Assembly: GCF_014205155.1 (NCBI RefSeq)
Contig: NZ_JACHMX010000001.1
Location: 8,308,001-8,372,000 of the forward strand
Direction: 5' to 3'
DNA: 64,000 bases
DNA from: Amycolatopsis umgeniensis
GTDB lineage: Bacteria > Actinomycetota > Actinomycetes > Mycobacteriales > Pseudonocardiaceae
The notes below the pieces were generated by a model. It was not told the origin of the DNA, ran no database searches, and was given only the letters and a program-made list of their open reading frames with translations. Below, in pieces: positions 9,108 through 17,800 of the stretch. The first letter of the stretch is position 1. Every line of letters starts with the position of its first letter. A program made the translations under genes and the position numbers.

Positions 9108-9716
9108 TCAGTCGACGAGCGGTGGCCGTGTCCGGCTTCTCTTCAGCTCGAAGAACCCGTCGACACTGGCCAACGCCGAGATCCCGTCGTAAAGCGTCCC
9201 CGCCGCCTCACCGCGCGGGATGGGCGAGATGACCGGGCCGAAGAAGGCCACCCCCCGGATCGCGATCACCGGCGTGCCGACCTCGTACCCGACACGGCTC
9301 ATCCCGTCGTGATGCGAGGCCCAGAGCGCGGCGTCGTAGTCCTCCGTGTCCGCGGCGTCCGCCAGATCGATCGGCAGGTCCGCCTCGCGGAGCGATTCGA
9401 TGATCGCCTCACGGTCGAGGATCCGCCCCTGATACTGGTACCTCGTGCCGAAAGCGGTGTAGAGCGGCCCCAGCACCTTGTTGCCGTGGCGTTGCTCCGC
9501 CGCGATCGTCACCCGCGCCGGGCCCCAGCCCTCATCGACGATCGCCTGGTGCTCCTCGGGGATGTCACGGCCGTGCTGCAGGACGGACCAGCTCATCACA
9601 TGCCAGCGGATCTCGATCGGTCGCACCTCGCTCGCCTCGATCAACCACCGCGAGGCGATCCACGACCAGGGGCACATCGCGTCGAACCAGAAATCGACCG
9701 GGACACGGTCTTTCAT
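9108..9716 (-). CDS. DsbA-family oxidoreductase, mycothiol-dependent nitroreductase (Rv2466c)-like
   Basis: 202 residues, ATG behind TTAAGGAGAGTTC. A thioredoxin-fold start (VDFWFDAMCPWSWIASRWL) contains the active-site cysteine in a CPWS motif; the second cysteine of the CPWC found in Rv2466c is replaced by serine. GTPVIAIRGVAFFGPVI corresponds to the cis-Pro region. Related actinobacterial proteins use mycothiol as reductant. With one active-site cysteine a monothiol mechanism is likely. The gene converges on the molybdenum-hydroxylase operon and appears to be monocistronic. Confidence 0.85.
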   Translation of the reverse strand: MKDRVPVDFWFDAMCPWSWIASRWLIEASEVRPIEIRWHVMSWSVLQHGRDIPEEHQAIVDEGWGPARVTIAAEQRHGNKVLGPLYTAFGTRYQYQGRILDREAIIESLREADLPIDLADAADTEDYDAALWASHHDGMSRVGYEVGTPVIAIRGVAFFGPVISPIPRGEAAGTLYDGISALASVDGFFELKRSRTRPPLVD

Positions 9717-9809
9717 GAACTCTCCTTAACCCGCCTGAAGATCCTTATCAGTAGTGACCGGCGACGACGGCCGGATTCATCGACGGATCACGGATGGAGC
9801 AACAGGGGC

Positions 9810-11204
9810 TCAGCCCTGCTCCGGCACCCACAGCCACGCGGACGCGGCGAACTCCTTCACCACGACCTCGACACGCCGGAACCGGGCGGCGGCGAGCTCG
9901 AAACCTCCCGGCCGGACGACCGCGGAGTACACGTGGTCCGACGTGAGCACGGCGAGGTCGCGGTCCGGTTCGTCGGCGATGGCCTGGCGCAGGGGAGGAG
10001 CGTCGACCATCCTGGCGAGGTCGACGACGAGCGGCCCGGTGTAGCCGGTGGTGCCGCTGTGGCCGAGGAGCCCCAGCGTCACGGCCATCCGCAGCCTGAT
10101 CCGGTCTTCGTGGTGCCGGTTGTCTTCGGCGAGCCGCCGCGCGGTCGCCTCGATGAGCTCGGTCAGCATCCGGGACGGGTCGGCGTCACCCGGAAGGTAG
10201 ATCGAGGCGCCGTCGCCGTGCCACTGGTGATCGACCTGGCCGAGGTCGGCACCCGCGTCGGCGAGGGTGCGCCGCAGCAGGGCCGGGATCCGGTGCTCCA
10301 GGCTCTCGCGGCCGGTGGTGGAGCGGCCGCCGAAACCGACCACGTCGACGGTGAGCCCGATTCGCAGCGTCTTGCGCGCCTGGCGGAACGGCGGCGCCGT
10401 CATCGCCACCTCGCGGGCGGGTTCGCCGGAGCGCGACTCTTCTCCCGGCGATGAGGGCCGCAATGCCGCGCGGTCGCACGCTTTCCGGCAAGCGGCCAGA
10501 TCGATGTCGGTGTACGCGAGCAAGTACACGGCCGTGATCGCCGAGGCGGGTGTGGCGGTGAAGTAGTCGACAACCGCGCCGACCAGCGCCCGGGCGGTGT
10601 CCGCCGGGTCGCCGCCGCCTTGTCCGGCGCCCAGCAGGGGGAACAGGACGGATCGCACCGGCGTGGGATCGGTGACGCCGTCGATCGCGGTGAGTACGGC
10701 GGTGGCGCATCGGCCCACGTCGCGGATCTGGCGGTAGCCGCCGCCGGGCTCACCCTGCACCGCGGCCGAATGCGCGACATAACGGACCCCGAACCGGGCG
10801 AGATCACCCGGTCCGGTGATGATGGCCGTCCCGGCGGGCACGGGGCGTCGCGGGCCGACACGGCGTTCGAGTTCGTCGGCGATGACGTCGGCGGTGATCC
10901 GCCCCGCGGTGTCACGGCAGGCGCCTTCGTAGCGGATGATCGCCGAGACGGACAGTTCGTCGACGCGGGACATCCGCATCGCGGTGTTCTCCGGATTGAC
11001 CCACAGCTGGGCGCAGTGCACCCGGCGCAGGTCGCCGGTGACGATGCCGAGGTGGCGCTCCGGCCGGACGTGCCGCATCCGGTACAGGGAGATCTCGCCG
11101 GAGTCGAGGACCCGCGGGCCCCGCGGCCGGGCCGGGCGGATGGTCCACCACAGGACCGTGGCCGCCGCCAGGCAGACGATGGTGATCGTCAGGGCCGTCG
11201 CCAT
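9810..11204 (-). CDS. Membrane-anchored macro domain fused to a class III nucleotidyl-cyclase-like domain
   Basis: 464 residues. One N-terminal membrane helix (residues 2-21) is followed by a probable macro domain (about 50-230): LGIVTGDLRRV, WVNPENT (N70, where macro domains have VNxAN), a GPGDLARFGVRYVAHS core and FPLLGAGQGG (188-197). A basic linker leads to a cyclase-fold domain (about 275-464) beginning RIGLTVDVVGFGG, with the paired metal-binding Asp positions seen as DVVGF and HGDGASI, then RLRMAVTLGLL and GYTGPLVVDLARMVD. This order suggests ADP-ribose binding or hydrolysis coupled to nucleotide synthesis or sensing. Activity is not provable here. It is probably cotranscribed with the upstream Nudix/NrtR-like gene, 27 bp away. 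Confidence 0.72.
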   Translation of the reverse strand: MATALTITIVCLAAATVLWWTIRPARPRGPRVLDSGEISLYRMRHVRPERHLGIVTGDLRRVHCAQLWVNPENTAMRMSRVDELSVSAIIRYEGACRDTAGRITADVIADELERRVGPRRPVPAGTAIITGPGDLARFGVRYVAHSAAVQGEPGGGYRQIRDVGRCATAVLTAIDGVTDPTPVRSVLFPLLGAGQGGGDPADTARALVGAVVDYFTATPASAITAVYLLAYTDIDLAACRKACDRAALRPSSPGEESRSGEPAREVAMTAPPFRQARKTLRIGLTVDVVGFGGRSTTGRESLEHRIPALLRRTLADAGADLGQVDHQWHGDGASIYLPGDADPSRMLTELIEATARRLAEDNRHHEDRIRLRMAVTLGLLGHSGTTGYTGPLVVDLARMVDAPPLRQAIADEPDRDLAVLTSDHVYSAVVRPGGFELAAARFRRVEVVVKEFAASAWLWVPEQG

Positions 11205-11231
11205 CTCGGTCTCACCCCGGTGCGTGGTCGG

Positions 11232-11951
11232 TCACTGCTTCGGAACGCGCAGGATGGGCGGGTGCATGAGCCGGGCTTCTCCCCGGCGATAAAGGGCCGC
11301 CGGACGCCCGCCGTCGCGGGTGGTCCGCTCGCCGGTGGCGACGAGGAAACCGTCGACACCGGTGACCTTGCGGTGGAAATTGCGCGGGTCGAGTTCGTGG
11401 CCCCAGACGGTTTCGTACACGTGGCGCAATTCGCTGATGGTGAAGGGGGAAGCGCAGAAGGCGGCGCCGAGGGTGGTGTATTCGAGTTTGCCACGCGCCC
11501 GGTCGACGGCGTCGGCGATGATCGAGCCGTGGTCGAATGCCACGGTCTTTTCGTCGTGGAGCACGGTGTCGACGGGCGTCCATCGCGCCGCACGCGCGTC
11601 TCCGCCCGCGGTGGGCAGGGGAAGATCCGGTACGACGGCGAGATAGCAGACTGTCACGACACGGCCGCGGGGATCCCGATCGGGGGAGCCGTAAGTGCGC
11701 ATCTGCTCCAGGTGCAGTGTATTCGCCTCGAGTCCGGTTTCCTCGGCCAATTCGCGGGCGGCGGCGACGTCGAGATCTTCCCGTTCGGACGCGATGAATC
11801 CGCCGGGCAGGGCCAACTTCCCACGAAAGGGGGAGATCGCACGTTCGATGAGCAGGATCTGCAGTGCGTCGTCGCGGACGGTCAGGACCGCGAGATCCAC
11901 GGCCACCGCCACCTTCGGTATCTTCCAGGAATCCTTGGACTTGGGAGGCAC
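11232..11951 (-). CDS. Nudix hydrolase/NrtR-like protein with C-terminal winged helix
   Basis: 239 residues. The Nudix box occupies about residues 49-75 (LPGGFI, then AARELAEETGLEAN), with one more residue than the standard spacing between the glycine and first glutamate. The C-terminal third (TLGAAFCASPFTISELRHVY, then RNFHRKVTG) matches the winged-helix region of NrtR-type proteins. These bind ADP-ribose-related ligands and often control NAD metabolism; some retain hydrolase activity. The catalytic REL.EE residues are present here, so hydrolysis is possible. It heads the minus-strand pair with the macro-domain gene, giving two likely ADP-ribose-linked proteins in one unit. Confidence 0.88.
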   Translation of the reverse strand: MPPKSKDSWKIPKVAVAVDLAVLTVRDDALQILLIERAISPFRGKLALPGGFIASEREDLDVAAARELAEETGLEANTLHLEQMRTYGSPDRDPRGRVVTVCYLAVVPDLPLPTAGGDARAARWTPVDTVLHDEKTVAFDHGSIIADAVDRARGKLEYTTLGAAFCASPFTISELRHVYETVWGHELDPRNFHRKVTGVDGFLVATGERTTRDGGRPAALYRRGEARLMHPPILRVPKQ

Positions 11952-11976
11952 GGCCGAACTCTAGCTTCTCGTCAGC

Positions 11977-12005
11977 TTGACGCCAAGTGATTCACGTCCT
12001 ACTAT
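11977..12005 (+). promoter_or_regulatory. Predicted housekeeping-type promoter for the phosphorylase-HEAT operon
   Basis: TTGACG (11977-11982), a 17-bp spacer, then TACTAT (12000-12005): close to the -35/-10 consensus with ideal spacing. It lies in the divergent gap between the Nudix gene and the phosphorylase gene, about 50 bp before the GTG start at 12058. The TTG in the -35 box is in frame with the gene and could be mistaken for a start codon. Confidence 0.7.
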
Positions 12006-12057
12006 CGGCCGCTATCGTCATACTGACCAAAAGGGTCGTATCCTTGATGAGGACAAT

Positions 12058-13119
12058 GTGGTCGATTCGGCTCCACTCGCCGTCGTCCTGACGGCCATCG
12101 CCGTCGAATACGAAGCGGTGCGCGAACATCTGCTCGACGTTCGGGAACAGGTCCACCCCGCGGGCACGATCTTCACCCTCGGCCGCTTACGACGCGGCCC
12201 GTGGCGGATAGTCCTCGCCAGGACAGGGCAAGGGAATTCACCCGCGGCCGTACTGGCTGAGCGGGCGATCGCGTCCTACCGGCCGGACCTGGCGCTGTTC
12301 GTGGGCGTGGCGGGCCGGCTGCACCTCGATCTCGAACTCGGCGACGTGGTGGTGGCCAAGAAGATCTACGCGATCCACAGCGGTAAGGAGAACGACACCG
12401 GCTTTCAGCCCCGCCCCGTCACCTGGCAGCTCGACCACGGTCATCTCCAGCGGGCGGAACGGGTCGCGGAAAGCGGCGCCTGGCGAAACGCACGTCCTGA
12501 CAGGCGTCGAGCCGAGGCGAGAGCGGTCGTGCGCGCGATCGCCTCCGGCGAGGTGGTCCTGGACTCGGTCGTCTCGTCACTCGCGCAACTGTGCAAAAGG
12601 CAGTACGACGACGCGGCGGCGATCGAAATGGAGGGAGCCGGGGCGGCGGTCGCGGGCCAGTTGAACGATTCGCTGCCGATGGTGGTCATCCGGGGAATCA
12701 GCGACTATGCCGACAGCCGGAAGGAAGCGACCGGCCGGGGCGGCTGGCAGGAACAGGCGTCCCGGAACGCGGCCGCGTTCGCGATGACCTTGTTGACGGA
12801 ATTCAGGCCCGCCCACTGGGCCACGTCTTCGGGGGCCGCTCGCGCTATCGAGGCGGACCTCATGTCCGGAAGCGCCGATAAGCAGATCACGGCCGCGGAT
12901 GCGTTGGGCAGCGGCCGTTTCGAGAACGCCGTGCCGGTGCTCGAGCAAGGTTTCCAGGAGATCTTCGACCCCGATGTGAGCCTTCGCATCATCGTGGCAT
13001 TGGGGCGCTTGGGAAACTCCGCCGCACGGGAAGCACTGAGAACTCTGAATCCGCGCTATCCGATCGAGCGACTCGCCATCCGGGAAGCTCTTGAGGAATG
13101 GCAGGAGCCCTTCGAATAA
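12058..13119 (+). CDS. Nucleoside phosphorylase/nucleosidase domain with C-terminal HEAT-like repeats
   Basis: 353 residues. GTG at 12058 is chosen because GATGAGGA precedes it by about 5 nt and a good promoter lies just upstream. The PNP/UDP phosphorylase-like domain (about 1-255) shows VVLTAIAVEYEAVREHL, FVGVAGRLHLDLELGDVVVA, IEMEGAGAAVAGQ and IRGISDYADSRK, the signature used by MTA/SAH-nucleosidase relatives. Residues about 260-353 form short helical repeats (ADALGSGRFENAVPVL, VALGRLGNSAAREAL) of HEAT/PBS-lyase type. By family knowledge such phosphorylase domains serve as sensors or effectors in conflict systems and cleave nucleosides or nucleotides. The downstream gene starts 14 bp later. 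Confidence 0.85.
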   Translation: MVDSAPLAVVLTAIAVEYEAVREHLLDVREQVHPAGTIFTLGRLRRGPWRIVLARTGQGNSPAAVLAERAIASYRPDLALFVGVAGRLHLDLELGDVVVAKKIYAIHSGKENDTGFQPRPVTWQLDHGHLQRAERVAESGAWRNARPDRRRAEARAVVRAIASGEVVLDSVVSSLAQLCKRQYDDAAAIEMEGAGAAVAGQLNDSLPMVVIRGISDYADSRKEATGRGGWQEQASRNAAAFAMTLLTEFRPAHWATSSGAARAIEADLMSGSADKQITAADALGSGRFENAVPVLEQGFQEIFDPDVSLRIIVALGRLGNSAAREALRTLNPRYPIERLAIREALEEWQEPFE

Positions 13120-13132
13120 GGAGATCCATTCC

Positions 13133-14737
13133 ATGGAACACCGAATCCGGGCGCGAAGGACACGGTTCGTCGCCGCGGCGACGATCCTTCTCTGCACTGG
13201 AACGACCGGTTGCGGCGACACTTCGGAGTCGCCCGAGGCGGAACCGGCGTGCATCCGCGACAAGACGCCGTACTCACTGGGCCCGGACACCTACGCCGAG
13301 GTCGGGAAACCCGGTGAGGCCAAGGGAAACAGCCGCCCGTTCGTGGTCGTTTTCGACGAGCAGCACGCGTCGCGCATCGGGCAGGTGGAAATCGCCATGA
13401 TGCTCAACCGGCTCTACCACACCGCCAACCTGCGGAATCTCGCGGTGGAGGGTGGCGTCGTCGAAAAGCCCCGGCCGGACCTCGCCTGGTTCGCGGCGAA
13501 ACCCGACCCGCGGCAGCGTGTCGACGTGGCGCTGAACTTGCTGAGACAGGGCGAGGTGAGCGCCGCGGAGTTCGCGGCGATGGCTCTGCCCGGCTTCCGG
13601 TTGGAGCCGATCGAGCGCGAGAACGAACACGGTGTCGAGCTGTCGACCTCGGCCACCCGGGCGTACACCTCGTACCTGGTGGCCATCGCCGTACAGTCCA
13701 TGACGAACAGCCAGGCCGCGCAAGCGGAAGCGCTCCTCAAGCAGGACAAGAAAGAGGAGGCGATCAAGTTCATCGTCGACTCGAATCCGTGGACCCAGGA
13801 GCGGCATCAGCTCCTGACGCGGAAGACGCCCGTGGTGTCCACCGAGGAAATGCGGCGGCTCGGCGCCGAACTCGAGGACAAGGCCACGCAAGTCGGCGCC
13901 GGCGTTTCGGAATACCGCAAAGACCTGCAGGCCGCGCGGAACTTCTTCGACGTGTCCACGCGGCGGAGTGCCACGATGGCCGAATTGACGTCCGGGATCG
14001 CCACGACGCACGTGCGCGAGTGCGCGCCGATCGCGATGAACATCGGCGCGGCGCACTCCGGCGAGGTCGTGAGCCTGCTGGGCCGGAAGAACATGTCCTA
14101 CGCCGTGGTCTCGCCGTCCTCCTTGGAAACCGGCACGGGTCTCGGGAACGGCAGCCTGTCCATGCCCGCCTACGATCGCAAGCTGAATGGCCGATCGGTC
14201 GATCCGGCGGGTGGTATCGGGGCGCTTTTGGACGGACGGCGCAAACCGCCGCCTGCCAGCCGGCAGGAATGGTTCAAGATCAAAGCCGAGATAAGCTACG
14301 CCTCCGCCGTCATCGCCCGGGCGGCGGGCGGACAAGATCCGAAGCCGCCCTTCGGTCTCGACCAGAAGCAACTGGGCCTGGCCGGATCAGGGGCCGAAGC
14401 GCCGTCCATCTCCATCGACCTCTCCACGATCACCTTGGCGCCTGTCGAAGAGAACGGGACCAAGCGAAACCACGTCGTCTTCCAGGTCAACCTGCCCCAC
14501 CAGCGCCCGGGACTGTGGATTCGGGCGGGTGTCGTCTCGTCGAAAGTCGGTGTGCCCGACGAGGCGACGCTGCAGCAAAGCCTCGAACAGGCGCTCAAGA
14601 AGATGCGCGAGGATCTCAAAAAGGAACCTCTCGCGGATGACGCGGCGCAACCGAAGGTGACCGAGATCGTCCCCGGCATCAAAGCCGCCGTCGCGACGAG
14701 CAAGGACGCCGCGCTGAACGCGAAGCTGGCGGGGTGA
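13133..14737 (+). CDS. Exported protein with TraB/EreA/ChaN-like N-terminal segment
   Basis: 534 residues. The ATG at 13133 follows TAAGGAGA, which includes the stop codon of the phosphorylase gene, so the two genes are coupled. A twin-arginine-containing hydrophobic leader (RRTRFVAAATILLCTGTTGC) ends in a cysteine, possibly a weak lipobox. The segment FVVVFDEQHASRIGQVEIA ... LRNLAVEGG resembles the histidine- and glutamate-containing start of the TraB/EreA/ChaN superfamily. The remainder is helical and charged without a motif I recognise. Function unknown. Its place between a phosphorylase and a NACHT protein suggests a role in the same island. Confidence 0.7.
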   Translation: MEHRIRARRTRFVAAATILLCTGTTGCGDTSESPEAEPACIRDKTPYSLGPDTYAEVGKPGEAKGNSRPFVVVFDEQHASRIGQVEIAMMLNRLYHTANLRNLAVEGGVVEKPRPDLAWFAAKPDPRQRVDVALNLLRQGEVSAAEFAAMALPGFRLEPIERENEHGVELSTSATRAYTSYLVAIAVQSMTNSQAAQAEALLKQDKKEEAIKFIVDSNPWTQERHQLLTRKTPVVSTEEMRRLGAELEDKATQVGAGVSEYRKDLQAARNFFDVSTRRSATMAELTSGIATTHVRECAPIAMNIGAAHSGEVVSLLGRKNMSYAVVSPSSLETGTGLGNGSLSMPAYDRKLNGRSVDPAGGIGALLDGRRKPPPASRQEWFKIKAEISYASAVIARAAGGQDPKPPFGLDQKQLGLAGSGAEAPSISIDLSTITLAPVEENGTKRNHVVFQVNLPHQRPGLWIRAGVVSSKVGVPDEATLQQSLEQALKKMREDLKKEPLADDAAQPKVTEIVPGIKAAVATSKDAALNAKLAG

Positions 14738-14852
14738 CCGGGCCACAGGCGCCGCCCGCGAACACGCCGGCCGCGTCCCGAACCTGTGGCGTGACCGGGC
14801 CGCTGCTGGCAGACTGCGCTACGTAGTCGATCGGTGGCGGGGAGGTCAGCCG

Positions 14853-17800
14853 ATGGAGGGGCCGAGACATGCCGTGACCGCGGCCGCGCTGGCCGCGGTG
14901 GCGGCGATCGCGGTGAGCGTGACCGTCAACGTGGCGATGGTGCTCAAGACCAGCGGATGGGCTTGGGTGGCCGTCGGCGTGGTCATGGTGGTGAGCGGGA
15001 GTGCCGCCGCCTACCTGACTTGGTCCTCGCGCGGCCGAGCGAAACAAGGGGACGTCGAGGATGCCTTCACCGCTTTGGCGGAGACGGTCAAGCGCAGGTT
15101 GGACGAGGCTGTCGACCACCGTGGTTTGGGCGCGCATCAGCTGATCGACGTGCGATGGGAAACGCGTCCCTATCGTGGGGAGACCAAGGCCACGCGTGCG
15201 GTGGCGGCCGCGGATGGTGCCGCCGGGCTGGCCGACGTGGTGCTGGGCGAGAAAGCGCGGATTCTCGTCATCGGTCCCGCCGGTGCGGGTAAGTCCTCGC
15301 TCGCCCGGCGGATGGCGCTCAAGTGGGCGGGATCCGCGGGTGAAAGCCATCCGGTGCCGATCGTCCTGACCGTGTCCACCTGGTCGGCGGGAGAATCGGT
15401 TCCGAGCTGGATCGAACGCCAGTTGTCGCTCCTGCACCCCGGCCTCGGTCGCAAAACCGAGGCCGGGGCGACGATCGCGTCCGCCCTGATCACCGCCAAA
15501 CGCATACTTCCGGTGATCGACGGCCTGGACGAAGTCCCGGAAGCCCCGCAGGCCGGTTTCTGCGCCGCGCTCCACGGCGCCGCCTTGGAAGAGCTGCCCC
15601 TGATCCTCACCTGCAGAACGGATCCCGACACCGATCCGGTGACCGTGCTGCCGCCGCTCCCCGTGGACGCCGTGCTGACCATGGCGCCGGTCAAACCCGC
15701 GAGAATGCTGGCGACGTTGCGGGTATCCGCGTCCCAGTCGCAGCGCGACAGCTGGGACCGGGTCATCGCCGTCGTCAAGAACGACCCGAAGGGTTCGATG
15801 GCCGAGACGTTGTCCCGGCCGCTCATGGTGGCGATGGCCGCTCAGGTCTACCAGCGGGAAGCGCCGAAGCGAGATCCCGAGGAGCTGATCACCGCCGCGG
15901 ACCCGGCCGAACACATCCTGGGCGCCTGGATTCCGGCGGTGCTTCAGCGCCAACGGAGTTCCTCGGCGGGCCCGTCCGCCCGCCGTGAGGACAAAGTGCT
16001 GCGGTGGCTGACTTTCCTCGCCCGGCACATCGACCGCCGTGAAACCCATGACTTCCGTTGGTGGGAGCTTCGGACCGCCTTGTCCGCCCGGGCCTCCCTC
16101 GCGTACATGGCGATCGCGGCCGCGGTGGTCGTGTGCGTGGCGGCGTGGAACTTCGTCGGGCCGCTTCGCGCCTTGGGGGCGGGGGCGTGTGTCGCCGTTT
16201 TCGTCGCGTTCGATTTCGTCGGCCTGCGGCCGCCCGGACAGCCTCAGCAGATCGTGACCATGCGGCCGGGGCGAACGCGCGCGTGGCTCCGGAGCCATCG
16301 GCGGCGGGTGCGACCGCGGCTGGCCCGGCGGTTCGCGACCGGGTTCCTCGGCGGATGCGGGCTGATCTGGGGTATGGGTGCCCTGCTGTGGGCGCTGTCC
16401 TTCTTCGCCCCCGGTTTCGTCCACCAGGCGCTCTCCGGCGGGGGAGTGATGCCGGATCTCCTCGTGCATGACCCGTTCGATCTGCTGGTCCTGGTCAGTC
16501 TCGGCCTGGGGCTGTTCATGGGCGCCCTGATCGCGCTGAGCCCGGTGGACCAGGACATCATGTTCCTCAAGCAGGCCGTCCTCGAAGACCGGCCGGACGA
16601 CTTCCCCGGCGCGAGTCAGGGCGTCGAATTCGACCAGGCGACCAGCCCTCGGCATACCCTCGCCCAAGACCGGCGGTGGACGCTCCTGAGGTTGGTCATC
16701 GGGGCATCGTCGATCTACCTGGTCATCCAGCTGTCGTTCATCGGCGGGGCCACCCAGGCGTTTCCGTTGCTGCGATGGGCGGGCGAGCACTTGGCGCTGT
16801 GGATCGTCTGCGGGATGGTCGTTGTCGTCGTCCAGGTGTTCCTGCACGCGGAATGGCCATGGTTCGCGGCGGCCCGGATCCGGCTGGCACTCGGCGGCGA
16901 ACTCCCTTTCCGGCTCATCGCGTTCCTGGACGAGATGGACGCGGTGGACATCGTGCGCCGCGAGGGCGATGTGTACCGGTTCCGGCATCCGGTCCTGCGG
17001 GACTGGCTGCTCGCGCAGGCGGCCAAAGAGCGCTATGCGTCGCTCGATGGCGAACGGCAGCGGTTTCTCCGTCGCCTGGCCGTTCCAGCCGGGCCGGATG
17101 TCACGGCGGATCTCGCGGCGTACCTCGAGGGAGTTCCCGTCGCGGAGGCGTGGCGGTCGCTGGAGGACTGCCGCCGCGCGGAGTTCTTCACCCGCGCCGA
17201 CGACCGGTTCGCATGGCGAGCGGGGTGCCGCTTGGCCATTGTGGAGGCCACCCGGGCAGCGGTGGACCCACCCGGTACGCGGGAACAGATCCTCGGTGCC
17301 GTCAAGGCGTACTACCGTCGGCTGCTGGCGGCCCCCGAAGGGCCGATGTCGTTGCCGGGAAAGTCGTGGCGGCAGCTCCGAGCCGACCGTCGTTCAGTCG
17401 TCGCCTCCGTTCACCAGGCCGTTCGTGACGGCGACTTCGAGTACGCCGCAGACATCGCCTTGTCCATCGCGCCTTATCTGACCGAATGGGGGTACGAGGC
17501 CGAGGGACAGGATTTGCTCGAAGCGGTGCGCGACTGCCCGGTGCCGCCGCTCACGGCGCTCCGTCTTCGATACCAGCTCCTGTATTCGGATGTCGGCGAC
17601 GCCGCTGAAGTCGTCCGCCGGGCACGGTCGCTCGATGAGCGCGATCGGGAGCTGGCGGCGTGGTGCATGGTGGCCTATTCGACGCGTGACCTCGCCACGG
17701 CCGCCGCCGTGGTCTGGCTCTGCGACCGAAGCGGTGATTCGACAGGGTTGCTCTGGGCACTCCTGTGTTTCGGTCAACTGAGCCGCGAAAAAGACCCGGA

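Noticed and set aside
11977..12057. TTG 11977 as start of the phosphorylase-HEAT gene
   Set aside because: The TTG is part of a near-consensus -35 box (TTGACG-N17-TACTAT), and GTG 12058 has a good ribosome-binding site and matches the family's start.
14679..16988. A 769-residue open frame on the minus strand
   Set aside because: Antisense to the NACHT-TPR gene and of low-complexity Arg/His/Gly composition.
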